DNA from: Symbiodinium microadriaticum
Lineage: Eukaryota; Sar; Dinophyceae; Suessiales; Symbiodiniaceae
Direction: 5' to 3'
Length of the DNA: 64,000 bases
Assembly: GCA_001939145.1 (NCBI GenBank)
Contig: LSRX01000303.1
Span: 259,399-323,398, forward strand
Below, in pieces: positions 12,251 through 24,550 of the stretch; position 1 is the stretch's first letter; every line of letters begins with the position of its first letter. The notes beneath the pieces are model-generated. The model saw nothing but the letters and a program-made list of their open reading frames with translations, did not search any database and was not told the origin of the DNA. A program made the position numbers and the translations under genes.

Positions 12251-12482
12251 CGAAATTCTGATCTCTGAACCTAAACTCCAGCCCTGGACATGGACTCCAA
12301 ACTCTCTCAGCACAAGACGCAAGAACCTATCCACTAGAACCCATGGTGCATACCGCGCTTGGGCTTGTGGAGGCCTCGAAACTTGTAGGACTTTGGGGCT
12401 CGGCTTTCAGGGTTTGCTGATCTTGTTGGGGGTTTAGGGCTTAGGGTTAGGGTTTAGGGTTGAGGGCTGAGGGCTTAGGGTT

Positions 12483-13352
12483 ATGGCCGATTGGGAAAGA
12501 AGCTTGCAACTGCGAGGGCCTTAGGAATAGGGCCGAGGGCTCAAGAGGGGGAGGGTGGTTTTCTGGGGTCTAGGATTAGGGCTTCATAAGGGCTTATTGG
12601 GATTTCGGATTCTGGCTTGAGGTTTGCAGATACTTGTCAGATGCCAAGAGTCCGTATCCCAGGATGACGTGCATGTTGCTGCGAACATCCTCACTCTCTG
12701 TGACAGACATATAAATACCCTTTTTTACGCCTGGACTATGCATATAAATACCCTAAACCCTAAACCGTCATATAAAGGAACCATTCCTGAAATGACTTTC
12801 TCGCTACTACCATGACCTGCTACCTCATTGCACGAGGAGCCCCCAGGCCAAAAGGAGAACAAGGGGGCTACTTGGTCTCTTCTTCAATTTTCGCGCCCAA
12901 AAAAGGCGAAACTGTCTAACGATAGACCAAATATACCAGGCCAAAGAGGTTTAATTAAAGTTCTCCCATTGGCTATCTAAGCCTCTAAGCTTATGGAGTT
13001 AAATGCTGAGGGCAACAACAGCATGTTCAGTGACCCGAAACCGGTCAACTCAAAACGACTACTCAGTGAAGCAAGACGCGGTTCACAGTTCACGGTCAAT
13101 GCGTCTACCACTTCACGAGTCGACCCACGGACGTGGCAAGGGCAGGCTTTGGTTCAACGAGATGCGCGAGCTGCTCTAAACCCTAAAGCCTAAACCTACT
13201 CATACTCTAGAACAGGGTTCCTTTAAGGAACCTTTCGGGAGCCGGTGCCATCTATATCAGATCTTCACGATGAGCGCCCGGGCAGGCATAAAACAAGATC
13301 GCTTCAAGCACTTACATCCTCGTGGAGACAGGTCTAAGGCTTGAGACATGCA
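12483..13352. other. Gene-poor stretch
   Basis: No supported gene. A short hairpin formed by GGTTCCTTTAAGGAACC lies near 13217. Confidence 0.4.
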
Positions 13353-13486
13353 GAGAGAGGGAGAGAGAGAGAGAGAGAGAGAGATATATATATAAATATA
13401 TCCATATCTATATCTTAATTAGTAAGTAAATAAGAGTCTGTATCTCTATCTATCTATCTGTCTATCTATCTATCTATCTATCTATC
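13353..13486. repeat. Microsatellites (GA)n, (TA)n and (TATC)n
   Basis: GA repeats at 13353-13383 are followed by TA-type sequence to about 13405. TATC tetranucleotides occupy 13441-13486. Confidence 0.9.
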
Positions 13487-13577
13487 AAGGCTTCGGGGCA
13501 TTGATTTGGGGTTGCAAGCCAGATGCGTCAGGTGTTGTCAGCGGGTTCAGGCTCCGATCCGTACCTGACACCGACTT

Positions 13578-13862
13578 GGGGGGCTTAGGTTTAGGGTTTA
13601 GTTTAGGGTTTAGGGCTTAGGTTTTAGGGTTTAGGGGTTTAGGGTTTAGTTTAGGGTTTAGGGCTTAGGTTTTAGGGGTTTAGGGTTTAGAGGTTTATGC
13701 TCTGGCAACTCGGACTCCGGCAGACGAGGTCTCTCAGTACGACTACTCACAAGGGTTTTGTGGGTTTCGGAGTTTAGGGGTTCAGGCTTTAGGGTACGTA
13801 GGGGGTTGGGTTTGGGGTTTGATGGGTTTCGGGGTTTGGAGTTCAGGGTTTAGGGCTCCGTG
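13578..13862 (+). repeat. Interstitial telomere-like tract, G-strand
   Basis: TTTAGGG units with GTTTAG and TTAGG variants fill 13578-13690, including a partly duplicated block of about 45 bp. Degenerate units continue around 13765-13860. Confidence 0.8.
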
Positions 13863-14078
13863 CAGCAAGGCTACTACTTCTATCATCCCAGGGTTCCTCG
13901 CCATCGTTGTATGGAGCTTCGCACGACAGCAGAACAGCATAATGATAAAGAGCAGCACGATACGGAAGTCAACTGCCCGTGCATACTTCAAGGATGAAGC
14001 GGGTCTGAAAGAGTTTACTCCCCAAACCCTTTTTTGAACGAGGTCTCTCTGAAAAACCTCCAGCAAGTGAGGGACTCC

Positions 14079-14117
14079 TCAGACCCTAAACCCTAAACCC
14101 CTAAACCCTAAACCCCA
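14079..14117 (-). repeat. Interstitial telomere-like tract, C-strand
   Basis: About five CCCTAAA or CCCCTAAA units. Confidence 0.8.
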
Positions 14118-14461
14118 TACTCCTCAAAGCTTGAACAACCCTTCAATGCATCGCTCGCCTCGCACAGCCGCGAAAAGCCGACCGGCCGCATGGTCTGCAA
14201 AGCACACCAGGTCGAGACCTGAGCGGACTACTACAAGTACTCACCATACAAAAAAGACGATGTTCATAGGGATTTATAAACCTTCTGGCATGGAGGTTGC
14301 GACGTGTCTTCAACTGCAGTATCATTGATTTCTTCTCTCTGTGTCTCTGGCGTGCTCTCTGGCTCACAGGGCGTGAGTGGCCAAGTCGTTTCTTGTGAGA
14401 CTCTGCCACCAGCGAGCCACGAAAGTGTTGACCAAACGAGGCTGCGTCTAAAAATGGAACA

Positions 14462-14574
14462 TACCTTAAGGACCAAATGAACCCTAAAAGGTTTTAGGGT
14501 TCATATACCATATAGGGATTCATAGTATAAGGATACAGGGCCTTTACTTTTAGGGGTCATTTCGTCCTTAAGAT
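14462..14574. mobile_element. MITE-like family A, copy 2 (113 bp)
   Basis: It is nearly identical to the copy at 10876-10996 and in the same orientation. It has the same TACCTTAAGGACCAAAT start, the same CCCTAAAA/TTTTAGGG palindrome and the same central segment, with an internal 8-bp deletion relative to copy 1. The right terminus has a substitution that weakens the last bases of the inverted repeat. Confidence 0.8.
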
Positions 14575-14917
14575 GCCCACATACATGTATCAACACGTCG
14601 AGCAACAGGGAGCAACACCTGACCTTCACCTGAACTGTGCATTCCTGTCTGCACCGGAACCTTCCTTGATTTAGTTTTCAGTTTCCTAGGTTTAAAATGG
14701 TTTAAGGATCCAGGCTAAACGGTAACTTGCGCATTTTTTGGGGATCACAGTGCCCAAAAAGCAGGCTACAAGTCAAGTACTCTACTACAAAGGCCCTAAA
14801 ACCTAGACTTTACACCCTTTTTCCTTAGATTCCAGAAGCCCTTCAAGCTGAGGATGGCTGCTGGCTCCCTCGACATGCAGGCGCCGGAGGATTTCCTCGC
14901 GGTCTTCGGGCATTTCT

Positions 14918-14947
14918 TAGGGTTTAGGGGTTTAGGGTTTAGGTTCC
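14918..14947 (+). repeat. Short interstitial telomere-like tract, G-strand
   Basis: About four TTTAGGG/TTTAGGGG units. Confidence 0.7.
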
Positions 14948-15830
14948 GGGTGTGCTGCCGGGTCTTATCGAGACTGGCCTTCGCGGGTTCAGCATGCATC
15001 CTAAACTCGGGTAGTTTCGGATGGGGTTTCTGAGGCTTTCAGGTGGGTCTGTAGACACGAAACGGCACAAACCCGAACACGTCGAAGTAAGATCCAAAAG
15101 CTTATTTAGTATGACACAACCCTGAAGTCCTGTTCCTAATCAAACAGGACAACCTGACAGAGCGTTCTGCTGGATGTGTAATTCCTCGTGGGCGGGGTAG
15201 TCCGTGGCGACAGCAGCCAGCATTGCCTGCATGCACACTGACCAAAGATCGAGGCCGAAGGCAACACCACAACCCATTTTTGCAGTTCCGAACGTGCGCG
15301 AGCAAGTAGATGAGTTGACACGCAGTACAACTCTTCTTGGGGGCGTTGCGGAGAAACGCCCCCACAGTTCTCCGATCCCAAAGCTTCGCCACACCCGACA
15401 CCCTAAAACCCTGCAAAGCACTGACAGAAACGATGGGTCCTGAAGCAAATGGTCCGGAACCCTAAACTCTTTCTCAGTCCTACGACCTACCACCGAAACC
15501 TTCAGTGATCCGATGGATTGCCGACCCAACAGATGCCCAGGCAAGCTGCTGAGAAGCTTGAAACCCGATTCCCTAGCACCAAGAAATTCAACACAGCATA
15601 TGACCGGCAGGCAGGGCTGTACAGAACAACAAGGCTCGAAACGCACTTGCTCAGCTACTTCGCTAAGGCGTGAAAGATCATATAAGATACACTGCAATTT
15701 CAAACAAGCCAATACTTAATGCACTTTACTGTAATATAATAAACCATAACATAATATGATATGATTATCTTGATTCCCGGAAGCTATGCAGCGCGGGATG
15801 CCTCAGGTCCAAGCTCGTGCCCTAAGCCCG
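14948..15830. other. Gene-poor stretch with an unrecognised 190-codon open frame
   Basis: A minus-strand open frame spans 15140-15712, with other frames open over the same bases. It shows no domain, signal peptide or repeat that I recognise. It could be a fragment of a spliced gene, but nothing in the sequence supports that positively. Confidence 0.25.
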
Positions 15831-15960
15831 CTTAACTAAGGAATACACCTTAGACCATAATTTAATAGGAACCCTGATAAGATTTAAGGGAATTAATTAA
15901 AGGTATAATTGTATAATTCAGTAAAATTATCATAGGAGCCCTAAAAAGATTCAAGCTACA
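15831..15960. mobile_element. Possible degraded foldback fragment
   Basis: TTAACTAAGGAATACACCTTA at 15831 resembles TTAATTAAGGAATATATACC inside the 40241-40352 foldback. A partly matching inverted arm follows near 15890. It looks like a decayed related element. Confidence 0.35.
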
Positions 15961-16004
15961 TTCCTGAAAGGGGTTGCGGAGCCTCTGGGAGCCCCCTAGA
16001 AACC

Positions 16005-16700
16005 TAACACCCCAAACCCTACCCCGTAAAACCCTAAACCCTAAAACCCCAGAAGCCCGACAAACCCTAAAACCCCTAAAGCCCTAAACCCCTAAAACCC
16101 CTAAAGCCCTACCCTCAACCCCTTAAACCCTAAACCCTAAAACCCCTAAACCCCTAAAACCCCTAAAGTCCCTTGAAAGGAAGCCTAAACCCTTCTTTGG
16201 AGCCCCGTTTAAAGGGCGAAGCCCTAAGGCTCCTTAGCCTGGGCCTGGCCTTCACCTGCCGGGCCGCGAATGGCCAGGAGTCTCTGGAATCCTCACGGCT
16301 TAGGGATTTACAGGGTTTTAGGGTTTAGAAAGGGATCTATAAGGGCCTCTAGGGTTTTAGGGTTTTAGGGTTTCTAGGGTTCAGGTTTTTAGGGCTTATA
16401 CGGCTTGTAGGGTGTGGGGCTTAGGGCTTAGGGTTTGGAGTTTTTGTTCCCTCCTAGGCTTTGGGTTTAGGGTTTGGGGTTTTAGGGTTTAGGGTTTGGG
16501 GTTTTAGGGTTTAGGGTTTGGGGGTTTAGGGTTCAGGGGTTTAGGGTTTTGGGTTTCTAGGGTTTAGGGTTTATAGGGTGTGGGGGTTTTAGGGTTTAGA
16601 GTTCAGGGTTTTAGGGCTTAGGGTTTTAGGATGTAGGGTTTGGGGGTTTTGGGGTTTAGGGTTTGGGTCTTAGGGTTTAGGGTGTAGGGTTTTAGGGATT
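16005..16700. repeat. Telomere-bounded module 4 (largest)
   Basis: C-strand CCCTAAA and CCCCTAAAA variants fill 16005-16180. A core of about 125 bp follows (16181-16304). G-strand TTTAGGG variants then fill about 16305-16700, with many GGTTT, GGGG and CTAG interruptions. The C-left, G-right order matches the other modules. Confidence 0.8.
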
Positions 16701-17588
16701 GCAGCGGGCTGTGGGACCATGTATTCCGAGGGTCATTCTTTGCCTAGAGGAATTTCATCGCCACGGTGATAAATTTTCGGACATTACTACTCTTGTGTAG
16801 CACCAAAACCAAGCCAACGTTTATTTTGCTGAGGCCCTTGTATGCAAATACAGGCGACAGGGATGACCACTGCCTCTCCACCCCGTCAGAACAACATAGG
16901 TAATAAACAAAAACCTTCCTGATGACAGCTGACTGCCAGAAAGACGAGACCCAGCTAAGCTTTTAAGCTTCGGGGTTTAACGCAGCATGAGTCAATCAGT
17001 TGGGTGGCCTTTCTAATCTCTAAGATAGTTGCAGCGAAGCACATCGATTAGAATATTCATCGGCTACATTTACCCATAGTATGTGGTCGCAGAGCGTGGC
17101 TACGCAATCAATTATGAAGTGCTCCGGCTGCTGTAGTCTTCCAACCCGATCGATGCTGCAAAAGCGGGTGTAACGCCCCAGAGCCCCACACCCCCTAAAC
17201 CCTCAGCCGAAACTCTCACCCAAACCCGTACAAACTCGAATTTGACAGCCCTGAACAAAAGGCTACATCCCCAGCGAGTTCAATACCCCTTCTGCAAACG
17301 AAATATACCTTACATCATCTTACAATGCCCCTCAATTGAGGAAACACCTTCAAACATAATCGCTTTCCCAATATGTTTTACGGAGCATTCCTCAATCAGC
17401 CTAGATTGGAAGATCTGGGTGCGAAAACCTTCCATCATCATCCCTGACATAGACCACCATGGACCTCATCCGCAGTCAGCTGCTTCCGCTTCCCGCCACA
17501 CTGCCTGGGCTTCTTGGGGCTTCCAAGCTAAGGCGAATCCAGGGTTGTTTCCCCGCTGGGAAAATATCGCAGTTTCAACGAGTCGTCT
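16701..17588. other. Gene-poor stretch
   Basis: No recognised gene. The plus-strand open frame from 17242 runs through the foldback at 17589-17668 and is not supported as a gene. Confidence 0.4.
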
Positions 17589-17668
17589 CCATTGTAGGGC
17601 CTTGTTTGGGTTACCTTTTGGGGTCCTAAATATAAAACTGGTTGAACCCAAACAAGGAACTACAATGG
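17589..17668. mobile_element. Foldback (MITE-like) element, 80 bp
   Basis: Near-perfect 24-bp terminal inverted repeats begin CCATTGTAG and end CTTGTTTGGGTT, with two mismatches. The AT-rich centre is only about 32 bp. Flanks CGTCT and CGACT could be a diverged target duplication. No coding capacity. Confidence 0.75.
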
Positions 17669-17818
17669 CGACTATAGGAATGACCCTCTTCTCCACAGTC
17701 AAACATGCTGACCATCTGCATTACGACTCCATCTTGTGAAACGAGGATGCATATATTATTTCAGCTTGCATTTTAACTAACGGCTGCCTGACATGTCTGC
17801 ATGCGGAAGAACTAAAGA

Positions 17819-18016
17819 TATACATATCTATAGCTACATACCTGTATATCTGTAAATCTATCTATCTATTTATCTATATCGGCATCTGTATCTATATCTA
17901 TATCTATGACTAAATTATATCTATGTGTATATATATATATGTTATGTAATATCAATGCAAACAAACAAACAAGCATTTTCAAACATGTGTGTGCATATAT
18001 ATATATATATATAGAT
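17819..18016. repeat. TA/TATC-rich microsatellite region
   Basis: Imperfect TCTA, TATC and TA repeats with a pure TA run near 17994-18012. Confidence 0.85.
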
Positions 18017-18589
18017 GTGCGTACCAGCAGGTATGGACCATGAAGATCCACTCGACCCGTTCATGATCACAAGCTCCGAGATCGGCGAGGAGGACAAGCT
18101 TGCAGTCTTTTTGAGTAGTGTAAAAACCTGAATATAGTATATAGTATACTATGATACACTATAGTACATTGTAGTATGTTATGGCGTCTTGTATGGCTCC
18201 TACATGGCACCGGGAGACCACACTTGCTGATGAAATTGCGCAGGCTCGTGCTGCAGACTTGTGATGGGCTGGCCCCCCACAGCATGTCTGTCGACCATAT
18301 TTGCCGTAAACCCTGCACTTTGGAGCTTGAATCGGAAAGAAAACAGAACCCCTACACCCCACTTTAATCCGTCATGTAACCTCTATGGACTCTATGGTCG
18401 GTTCAAAGTAAGCCTTAAGCCCGAAAGCCCTAAACCCTTCTCGGATCTCCCCTGGTCGGGGAGGGAGGGACCTGGGGACTTGTTTCAGCACGCAAGTAGT
18501 ACTTTATAGTACATCTAGGGCTCAGAATACCGCAACAGCGAGGACGGCTGGTAGCCCCAATGCCGCGCCGAAAATCGCCAATGGACATG

Positions 18590-19790
18590 GCAAGCGGTGC
18601 GATCGACAGTCCAAGCCAATGTGGCGCGATGGACGTATCGTGGCATGTGGCGGCAGAGAGTGGGCCAAGTACAACTCCATTGACAACGATGTTGTGATGC
18701 GGCCTTCTTACCAGGATTCCTACATCTGCTGTTTGAGAAATCGTGGTTGTGATTTTACGGAGAAACTGTCACAAACATCAGGTCCCGTGAAAATGTGGGC
18801 TCTGAACGGCCTCACGTTGGTGATGTAGCAGACTTCTTCATGTCCTTCGATTGCATGTTTGGCAAGCATGTCGCCTTGGTCACAGAGGATGTTGAGTGCT
18901 GCGCGTCAGACCCGGCAGATGCCCGGCATGATAGCCTTGAAGAAGGGAAGACATGCTGGCAGGATGCTCGTGACCGGTTGGAAGATGGTTGCAATGAACA
19001 CTCGACAGAAAATGCAGCTTCTGCTTGCACATTGGGCGTGTTGCTTGAAGATGAAGGCAACAAAAAACAATGCTTGTCGTATTGGGAGAGGAAGGCAGCT
19101 GTTTACGGAGTTTCGCGACGAGATCAACACTTCGTTGGTGTGGCGGGGCCGTTGGGAACTGCGGGGCGTGCATGTGCATCCATACACAATGATGGTCGAT
19201 GATCGCGGAGTTTCGCAAGGTGGTAGTGAACCCAAGTGGACAGCATATGGCGACATCTTAGGCATATGCTACAGAAGCTTCAGAGCTGCGGAGGGTCAGT
19301 GACGGAATCCTTCGTGCATGGCCGTTGAGCAGTCAAGCTGCACGGAAGGAGTGTCCAGACTTTCGTGCAGATGGCATGGACCACGGATGACCACCAACAG
19401 TTCTATCAGCAGTCCGGCAAGCACCTCATTTTCGACCCTAGGGGCAACATGAAGCTGTTAGCTGACCAGGTGGAATCGAAGGCAACGATCAAGGACGAAT
19501 CGAACATCCCGCCCGACCTGCAGTGCTGCAGTGGAGGATGGCGGCACGCTGTCAGAGCCGTTGGTGAGTTGACGGCATGGCTCCCAGTAATCTTTCGTGG
19601 TTATTCATGGAATGTGCTGAGAGTTTTGCTTGTTCGGTTTTGGGGCAGGATGTGGCTTGGGCTGCTTACGGCTTTTGATTATTGCCTTCCCTGCCAGGAT
19701 CCTGACGTCCCAGATTTCTGCTCAGCCTTTGTGAAACATGGGCCAGTGCATACTGGGAGTAAGGACGGAGACGTTGCAAGTCTTAATTAG
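18590..19790 (+). other. Possible degraded or spliced coding region, function unknown
   Basis: This 1.2-kb stretch lacks simple repeats and telomeric scraps. It has overlapping plus-strand open frames (18619-18828, 18795-19202, 18859-19302, 19365-19790) whose composition looks more protein-like than elsewhere. A GTGAGT at about 19564 and a pyrimidine-rich CCTTCCCTGCCAG ending at 19698 would make an intron-like 135-bp interval, but the phases do not agree simply. No family is recognised. It could be part of a host gene, an old transposon fragment or chance. Confidence 0.25.
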
Positions 19791-20089
19791 GCAGCGAGCC
19801 CCTCTGAAAAGCATGGAAATGGAACAAAAAAAATAGTACATCCGGCATCGTATACTAGAATATAGAAATGCGCACCTTGATGTAGAGTTTGGGGCTTAGG
19901 GTGTTTGGGGCTTCTTGCGCGTGCTTGGCAGCACCCCCCGGGGCTGGCAGGGCATCCCCGAAGCAGGAGAGTGGCCAGTTCGTAAGGCTTCGGCTTTAAA
20001 CTTCACTATGAAGGCTTTGGGATTTGGGGCGGCTACGGGATATGATTTCAAGGCCTTCAAGGCCAAAACACAGAGATACATAGACATGT
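19791..20089. other. Non-genic linker
   Basis: Nothing is recognised apart from open frames that continue into the following CA repeat. Confidence 0.4.
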
Positions 20090-20435
20090 ACACATACATC
20101 CCCACACACACATGCACACAAAAACACACACACACACACACACGCATGCACACACACACACACACAGAGACACACGCATGAACACACACACACACACACG
20201 CATGCACACACACACACATGCACACACATACATACATACATTCATTTCATTTCATTTCATTTCGTTTCATTTCATTTCATTTCATTTCATTCCATTTCAT
20301 TCTTTCTTTCATTCTTTCATTCATTCATTCATTCATTCATTCATTCATTTCATTCATTCATTCATTCATTCATTCATTCATTCATGTATCTATATATATA
20401 TATATATACACAGACATACACACACACACACACAC
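20090..20435. repeat. Compound microsatellite (CA)n-(TTTCA)n-(TTCA)n-(TA)n-(CA)n
   Basis: CA repeats with GCATG interruptions (20101-20232), TTTCA pentamers (20240-20302), TTCA tetramers (20303-20386), a TA run (20389-20407) and CA repeats (20408-20434). All long frames over this block are artefacts. Confidence 0.95.
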
Positions 20436-20519
20436 TCGAAGGATCCCTTGCAAAGGTTCCGCCGCGCTGAGCCCAAGGCATCCATGCCTCTGGTCCGCAG
20501 CCTGCGTCTCAACTTGGGG

Positions 20520-20600
20520 CTTTAGGGTTTTCGGGGGGGGGGTTTGGGGTTTAGGGCTTTAGGGTTTAGGGGTTTAGGGGTTTGGGGTTTAGGGGTCTGT
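20520..20600 (+). repeat. Interstitial telomere-like tract, G-strand
   Basis: TTTAGGG units with TTTGGGG and TTTAGGGG variants. Confidence 0.75.
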
Positions 20601-21227
20601 AGGCGTTCAGGTTTGGGGGGTTGGGGTTAGGCGGATTCTAGGCTTGAAAGATTTACGGGGTACGAGTACATGGGCAGTTGCAGGTAAGACTACAGGCCAC
20701 TATAGGCAAGGGCAACCGAAAGCAAGGGGTACTTTTAGTGAATGAAGGCGCGGTACATGTGTCCCTACTTCCGTCCATCTTAAGCGTCATACATCCCAAA
20801 GCCTTGAAATTTGGCAGGGGCGGCAGGGCGCCAGGAGCCAGGATACTCTTTCAAAGTCAAACTGTAAATATCCGGGTCCATATCAAAGTCGATTGTGTCT
20901 GTGTTCCGCAACCAAGTTTGTTCAAGCTGGGTTTCGAGTTTAAGGCCCAGACTGAAGGTCTTGGCCATAGGGGTGAGACATTCTGGGCCTCCCCAGTAGT
21001 ACCCATTTGTCCGTTCATTCAGGGGTCTCCTCATCACAGTTTCAAACCAATAGTAGGAGAAAGGGCAGCCTAGTTGTTAAGGGGGCTGCTGGGGAATCTA
21101 TCATGACCTTGCATGACCTCGTTTGGGGTTGTTAGGGTTTAGCGTCCGGGGTTGAAGTTTTGGACGTCTAGTGAGTTTACCTTGCGAGAGAGTCAAAAGC
21201 TAGATCTCTAAATTAGGGTCGCTGTTT
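20601..21227. other. Gene-poor stretch
   Basis: Unrecognised open frames on both strands, 85-131 codons long, overlap one another. Confidence 0.4.
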
Positions 21228-21396
21228 AGGTCCCCATTATAGTACGGCACCCTTATATAAAAAGGACCCCTAAAAAGGGGTCCCAGTTTACAGAACTAAT
21301 ATAAGGACCTTGATAATTAGAATAGGTTTTTGTGGGTTCCTTATTATAAATATAGTATAATGGGCCCCGAAACCCCATTCTAATTATTAAGGCCCC
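21228..21396. mobile_element. Nested foldback elements
   Basis: An inner hairpin has ends near 21304 (ACCTTGATAATTAGAATAGG) and 21396, whose complement reads GGCCTTAATAATTAGAATGG. It overlaps a second partial inverted pair starting GGTCCCCATTATAGTA at 21229 and ending TATAATGGGCCCC at about 21366. The left 55 bp (to about 21283) resembles part of the foldback at 59066-59166. Confidence 0.55.
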
Positions 21397-24301
21397 TATA
21401 TTACCCATCTACAGAGTTTAAACTCGGCTCCCAAAGCTCAGTCGCCGGCTTCTTGAGGAGCTCGCGGGCACGGCGTGCATCGGCAGCCCAGCCAGTATTG
21501 CCTCAAATTATTTAAGTAATGAATATAATATTATATTAAAATTATCTTCATTTTCACCAATATTTTATGCGTTTAGATTTGAAGGCTTATGGTAGTGGGA
21601 GTGGGTTCACAAGCGCCTAGGATGTGATGCTGTGGGAGTTGAGGCAAGGCTTGGCACCCAAGTGTGCGAGACGGAAGGGTTTAGGCAGGGGTCAGAGACC
21701 GATCAAACAGAGCATGGACCGAAACCACATGTATCGGATGCACTGTGACTTCGTCGCAGTATACGGCAATAAAGATCAACGGCACCATGGTTGGAAATGC
21801 TTACCATGCCCCTAAAACTCTAAAGCAACTAAGCCACCCTAAAGCCTGAAGGTGTGATCCTGAAACCCGAGTCTCAACCTCCAAACATGCTTGAGCTTAA
21901 GCAGTGTAATTATTTCAGGAACCCATGCCATCTATGCTGAAATCCACATGCACCCTGACACCGGATCCGAGGTCGGTTCCTGCAGCTGTGCAAACTCATC
22001 TCCCATGGCAGTTCTCTTCGTTCGCTGCTGGCCATGTACGGGCACTGGGAGAGGCAGGGTTTGGTATAGGGCCAGGGGGGCTCAGGGCCTGTAGGGTTGA
22101 AGTTCTTCTGAACTCACCTGATTCAGGTTAAACAGCTAGCATGCGCACCCATGACTTGCTATCAGGGTCCTGCGTGTGTTGCACATCTTTGCAGCAATGG
22201 CAGGTCCACCGCCTGCAGACTCGGTGATACGAGTGGTCCTACAGTCCTACTATTGACTCCGAGACGCTAGTAGGCTAGGGCCTGATCACATTGGCGACCT
22301 ACTGATCTGCGCTACGACTGCGAGCCGCTACTACGGCCTACGGCAGTCAAAACAGCCGACATATGACACAACTACGACCCTCAACATGTACACAAGCATC
22401 GCTACTACCATGATCACGATCAGCTGCACATCGATACTATAAGTTACTATACTACACCATACTATACTCTACGATGTTATCCTATGGAAAGCTAGACTAT
22501 ACTAGACTTTACTAGACACGCAACTATACCACACAAGAAAAAAGAGCGAAAGGCCCAGGCCTTCGAGCCGAAGGTACAACGCTGCGATGCGCGAAAGGCT
22601 CGTTTTTTTTAAGCGCTTGGGGGGTTCTGGGTCGAGGCTATTCCTTTCAGGGCCTTCTATTATAACTCTAGATCCTTTTAGATCCCCCCCAAACCAGTTC
22701 TATTTTTTGACGTTGGTTTTGGGGTTTGAGGTCTTGGTTTTAGAGTTTAGGATTTAGGGTCAAGGCTTTTGGGGCCTACCGGCTGCAGTGCTACACCAAA
22801 TTGACACCCAGGTCACAACCGAGTTGAAGCGAGCACGCTGCAAGCTATGGCTCCCACTACACTCACTGCAATGACAGGTCGCCCCCAAGCTCGAATCTCA
22901 TGTCTCTTGCTTAAGCTCGGTGGGCTGCTGCACGTCGCTTTCATAAATTGGGAACGGCGACACAGAATTCACATCTAAAGCAAGCTCGCACAGCCGAAGA
23001 CCACAGCCCGTAGTGACATCGGAATATGGAGTTGGACCGCAGTTGAGAGCTCGAGGGCCCTAAATCCCTAGCTGCTGGATTTTTTCGGCAAATTTGCTTG
23101 CAACCCGCTGTTGCTGGAACGTTGTCCGTGAGACCTGAGCAGGCTCTCGGCTTCGAAAGAGGCTTAGAGCTTAGGGTTTCGGGTTTCAGCACTCACAACT
23201 AGGCCCAGCCAGGCGAGGATTTCGCCTGAAGGGGCTTAGGGCTGAGGAGCCTAGCGGGAGTCGTGGGGCGAGTTAGGCTGGTTTGGGTTCAGAAGTTTAG
23301 GAGCTATCTCAACCCGACGCCGTTTTTAAACTCTAAAGCACCAGACCCTATCTTCCCCAAACATGGGAGGCCAAAAACCAAGATCCCGATTTACCAAAGA
23401 GCAGCTGGCAATCCGTTTTCTGAAATTTAGCCAACGCAGCACCGTGCTGGCCGAAACTGCAGGAAGGAGTTGGGGCTTTCCGGTTGGGGTTTCAGGGTTG
23501 AGTGTAGGAGTTAGGATTAGGGGGACCCTTGGAATAGATATACTAGGGGCTATGCGGGATATTCTGGCTAATTATTCGAACCCCCTACTAAAGTACTCCT
23601 GTTTGCATCCGGCTTTCACGGCCTCCCGGTTGCCCCGCACGCTCGCTTCACAAAGTGCCAGACTTGCTTGTAAGATTCCCAGAAAAAAACTGAAGGTTCA
23701 CCTGCAGGGTTATACTGATATTCCCCCGGTAGACTTGCAGGTGAGGTTATAACAAGGTTCATTACGCTACTAATTACTATGTAGTTTAAGTAGGCCCCGC
23801 TAATCTAATCAAAACACGAAAACCCACGCCGGACCATCCTACCACCTCGACTTCGGAAAAGGCATGACCGACCAACATAAACCCATCGATCTTAAAACCG
23901 TTCTTCGAACCGGAGCCAGCGGATTTTGATTCATCCGAAACTGCTGAATACATGGCTTTAGGTTTGGAAAGATCTTTTGCTGCTACAATCGTGGTGACCC
24001 CGATGTTATCTAGAGCCGGCTCGCCCTATACCCTTAATCGCGCAGCCTAAGCCCTGGGAGTGTGGGGTTCTGAAACGTTCACCGTGTCACTGAGCTCCCG
24101 GCTGAACTTCATGAAATACACCTCCGCCCACTTCGACGGATACTGGAATCGGCCCGCATCTTTGAGCAACAAAGTTTCAAAGCTTAAGGGACTTGGAATG
24201 CGAAGCTTAGGAATGCCCTAAACCCTCAAAACCGAAACCCTACTTCCTTAAACTGGCCTGGTTCCTCCATGCGACGGGACCGGTACAAATCCCAGGCCCT
24301 A
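21397..24301. other. Gene-poor stretch, 2.9 kb
   Basis: Scattered single telomeric scraps and a TATAC-rich patch (about 22435-22515). An unrecognised 129-codon frame lies at 23363-23752. No supported gene or RNA. Confidence 0.4.
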
Positions 24302-24550
24302 CGCCCTAAACCCTTCACGCCCTAAACCGTAAAGCCATGTTCAAGTAAGGGGAGGGTGCCAGGTCCGACCTTAAACCCTAAACCCTAAAGTCGGAGCCGA
24401 TTTCAGCATCGTCCCGGCTGGGCGGAGACTAACGGGAGACTACTCCTTCGTCTCCTCGTCCCGCGGGCCTGGCAGAAAGGGGGGGATTTAGGGTTTTATG
24501 GTTTTAGGGTTTAGGGTTTCAGGGTTTAAGGTTTAGGGTTCCATAAGGGT
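24302..24550. repeat. Telomere-bounded module 5
   Basis: C-strand units (24302-24397) are followed by a core (24398-24484), then G-strand TTTAGGG units (24485-24550). The core includes CCGCGGGCCT (24461) and GCAGAAAG (24472), both shared with the core of module 6. A further G tract lies at 24805-24835. Confidence 0.7.

Noticed and set aside
17242..17739. 165-codon plus-strand open frame
   Set aside because: It runs through the 80-bp foldback element at 17589-17668, so the frame is fortuitous.
19896..20562. Open frames encoding Cys/Val or His/Thr/Ser/Phe repeats
   Set aside because: Direct translation of CA and TTCA microsatellites.
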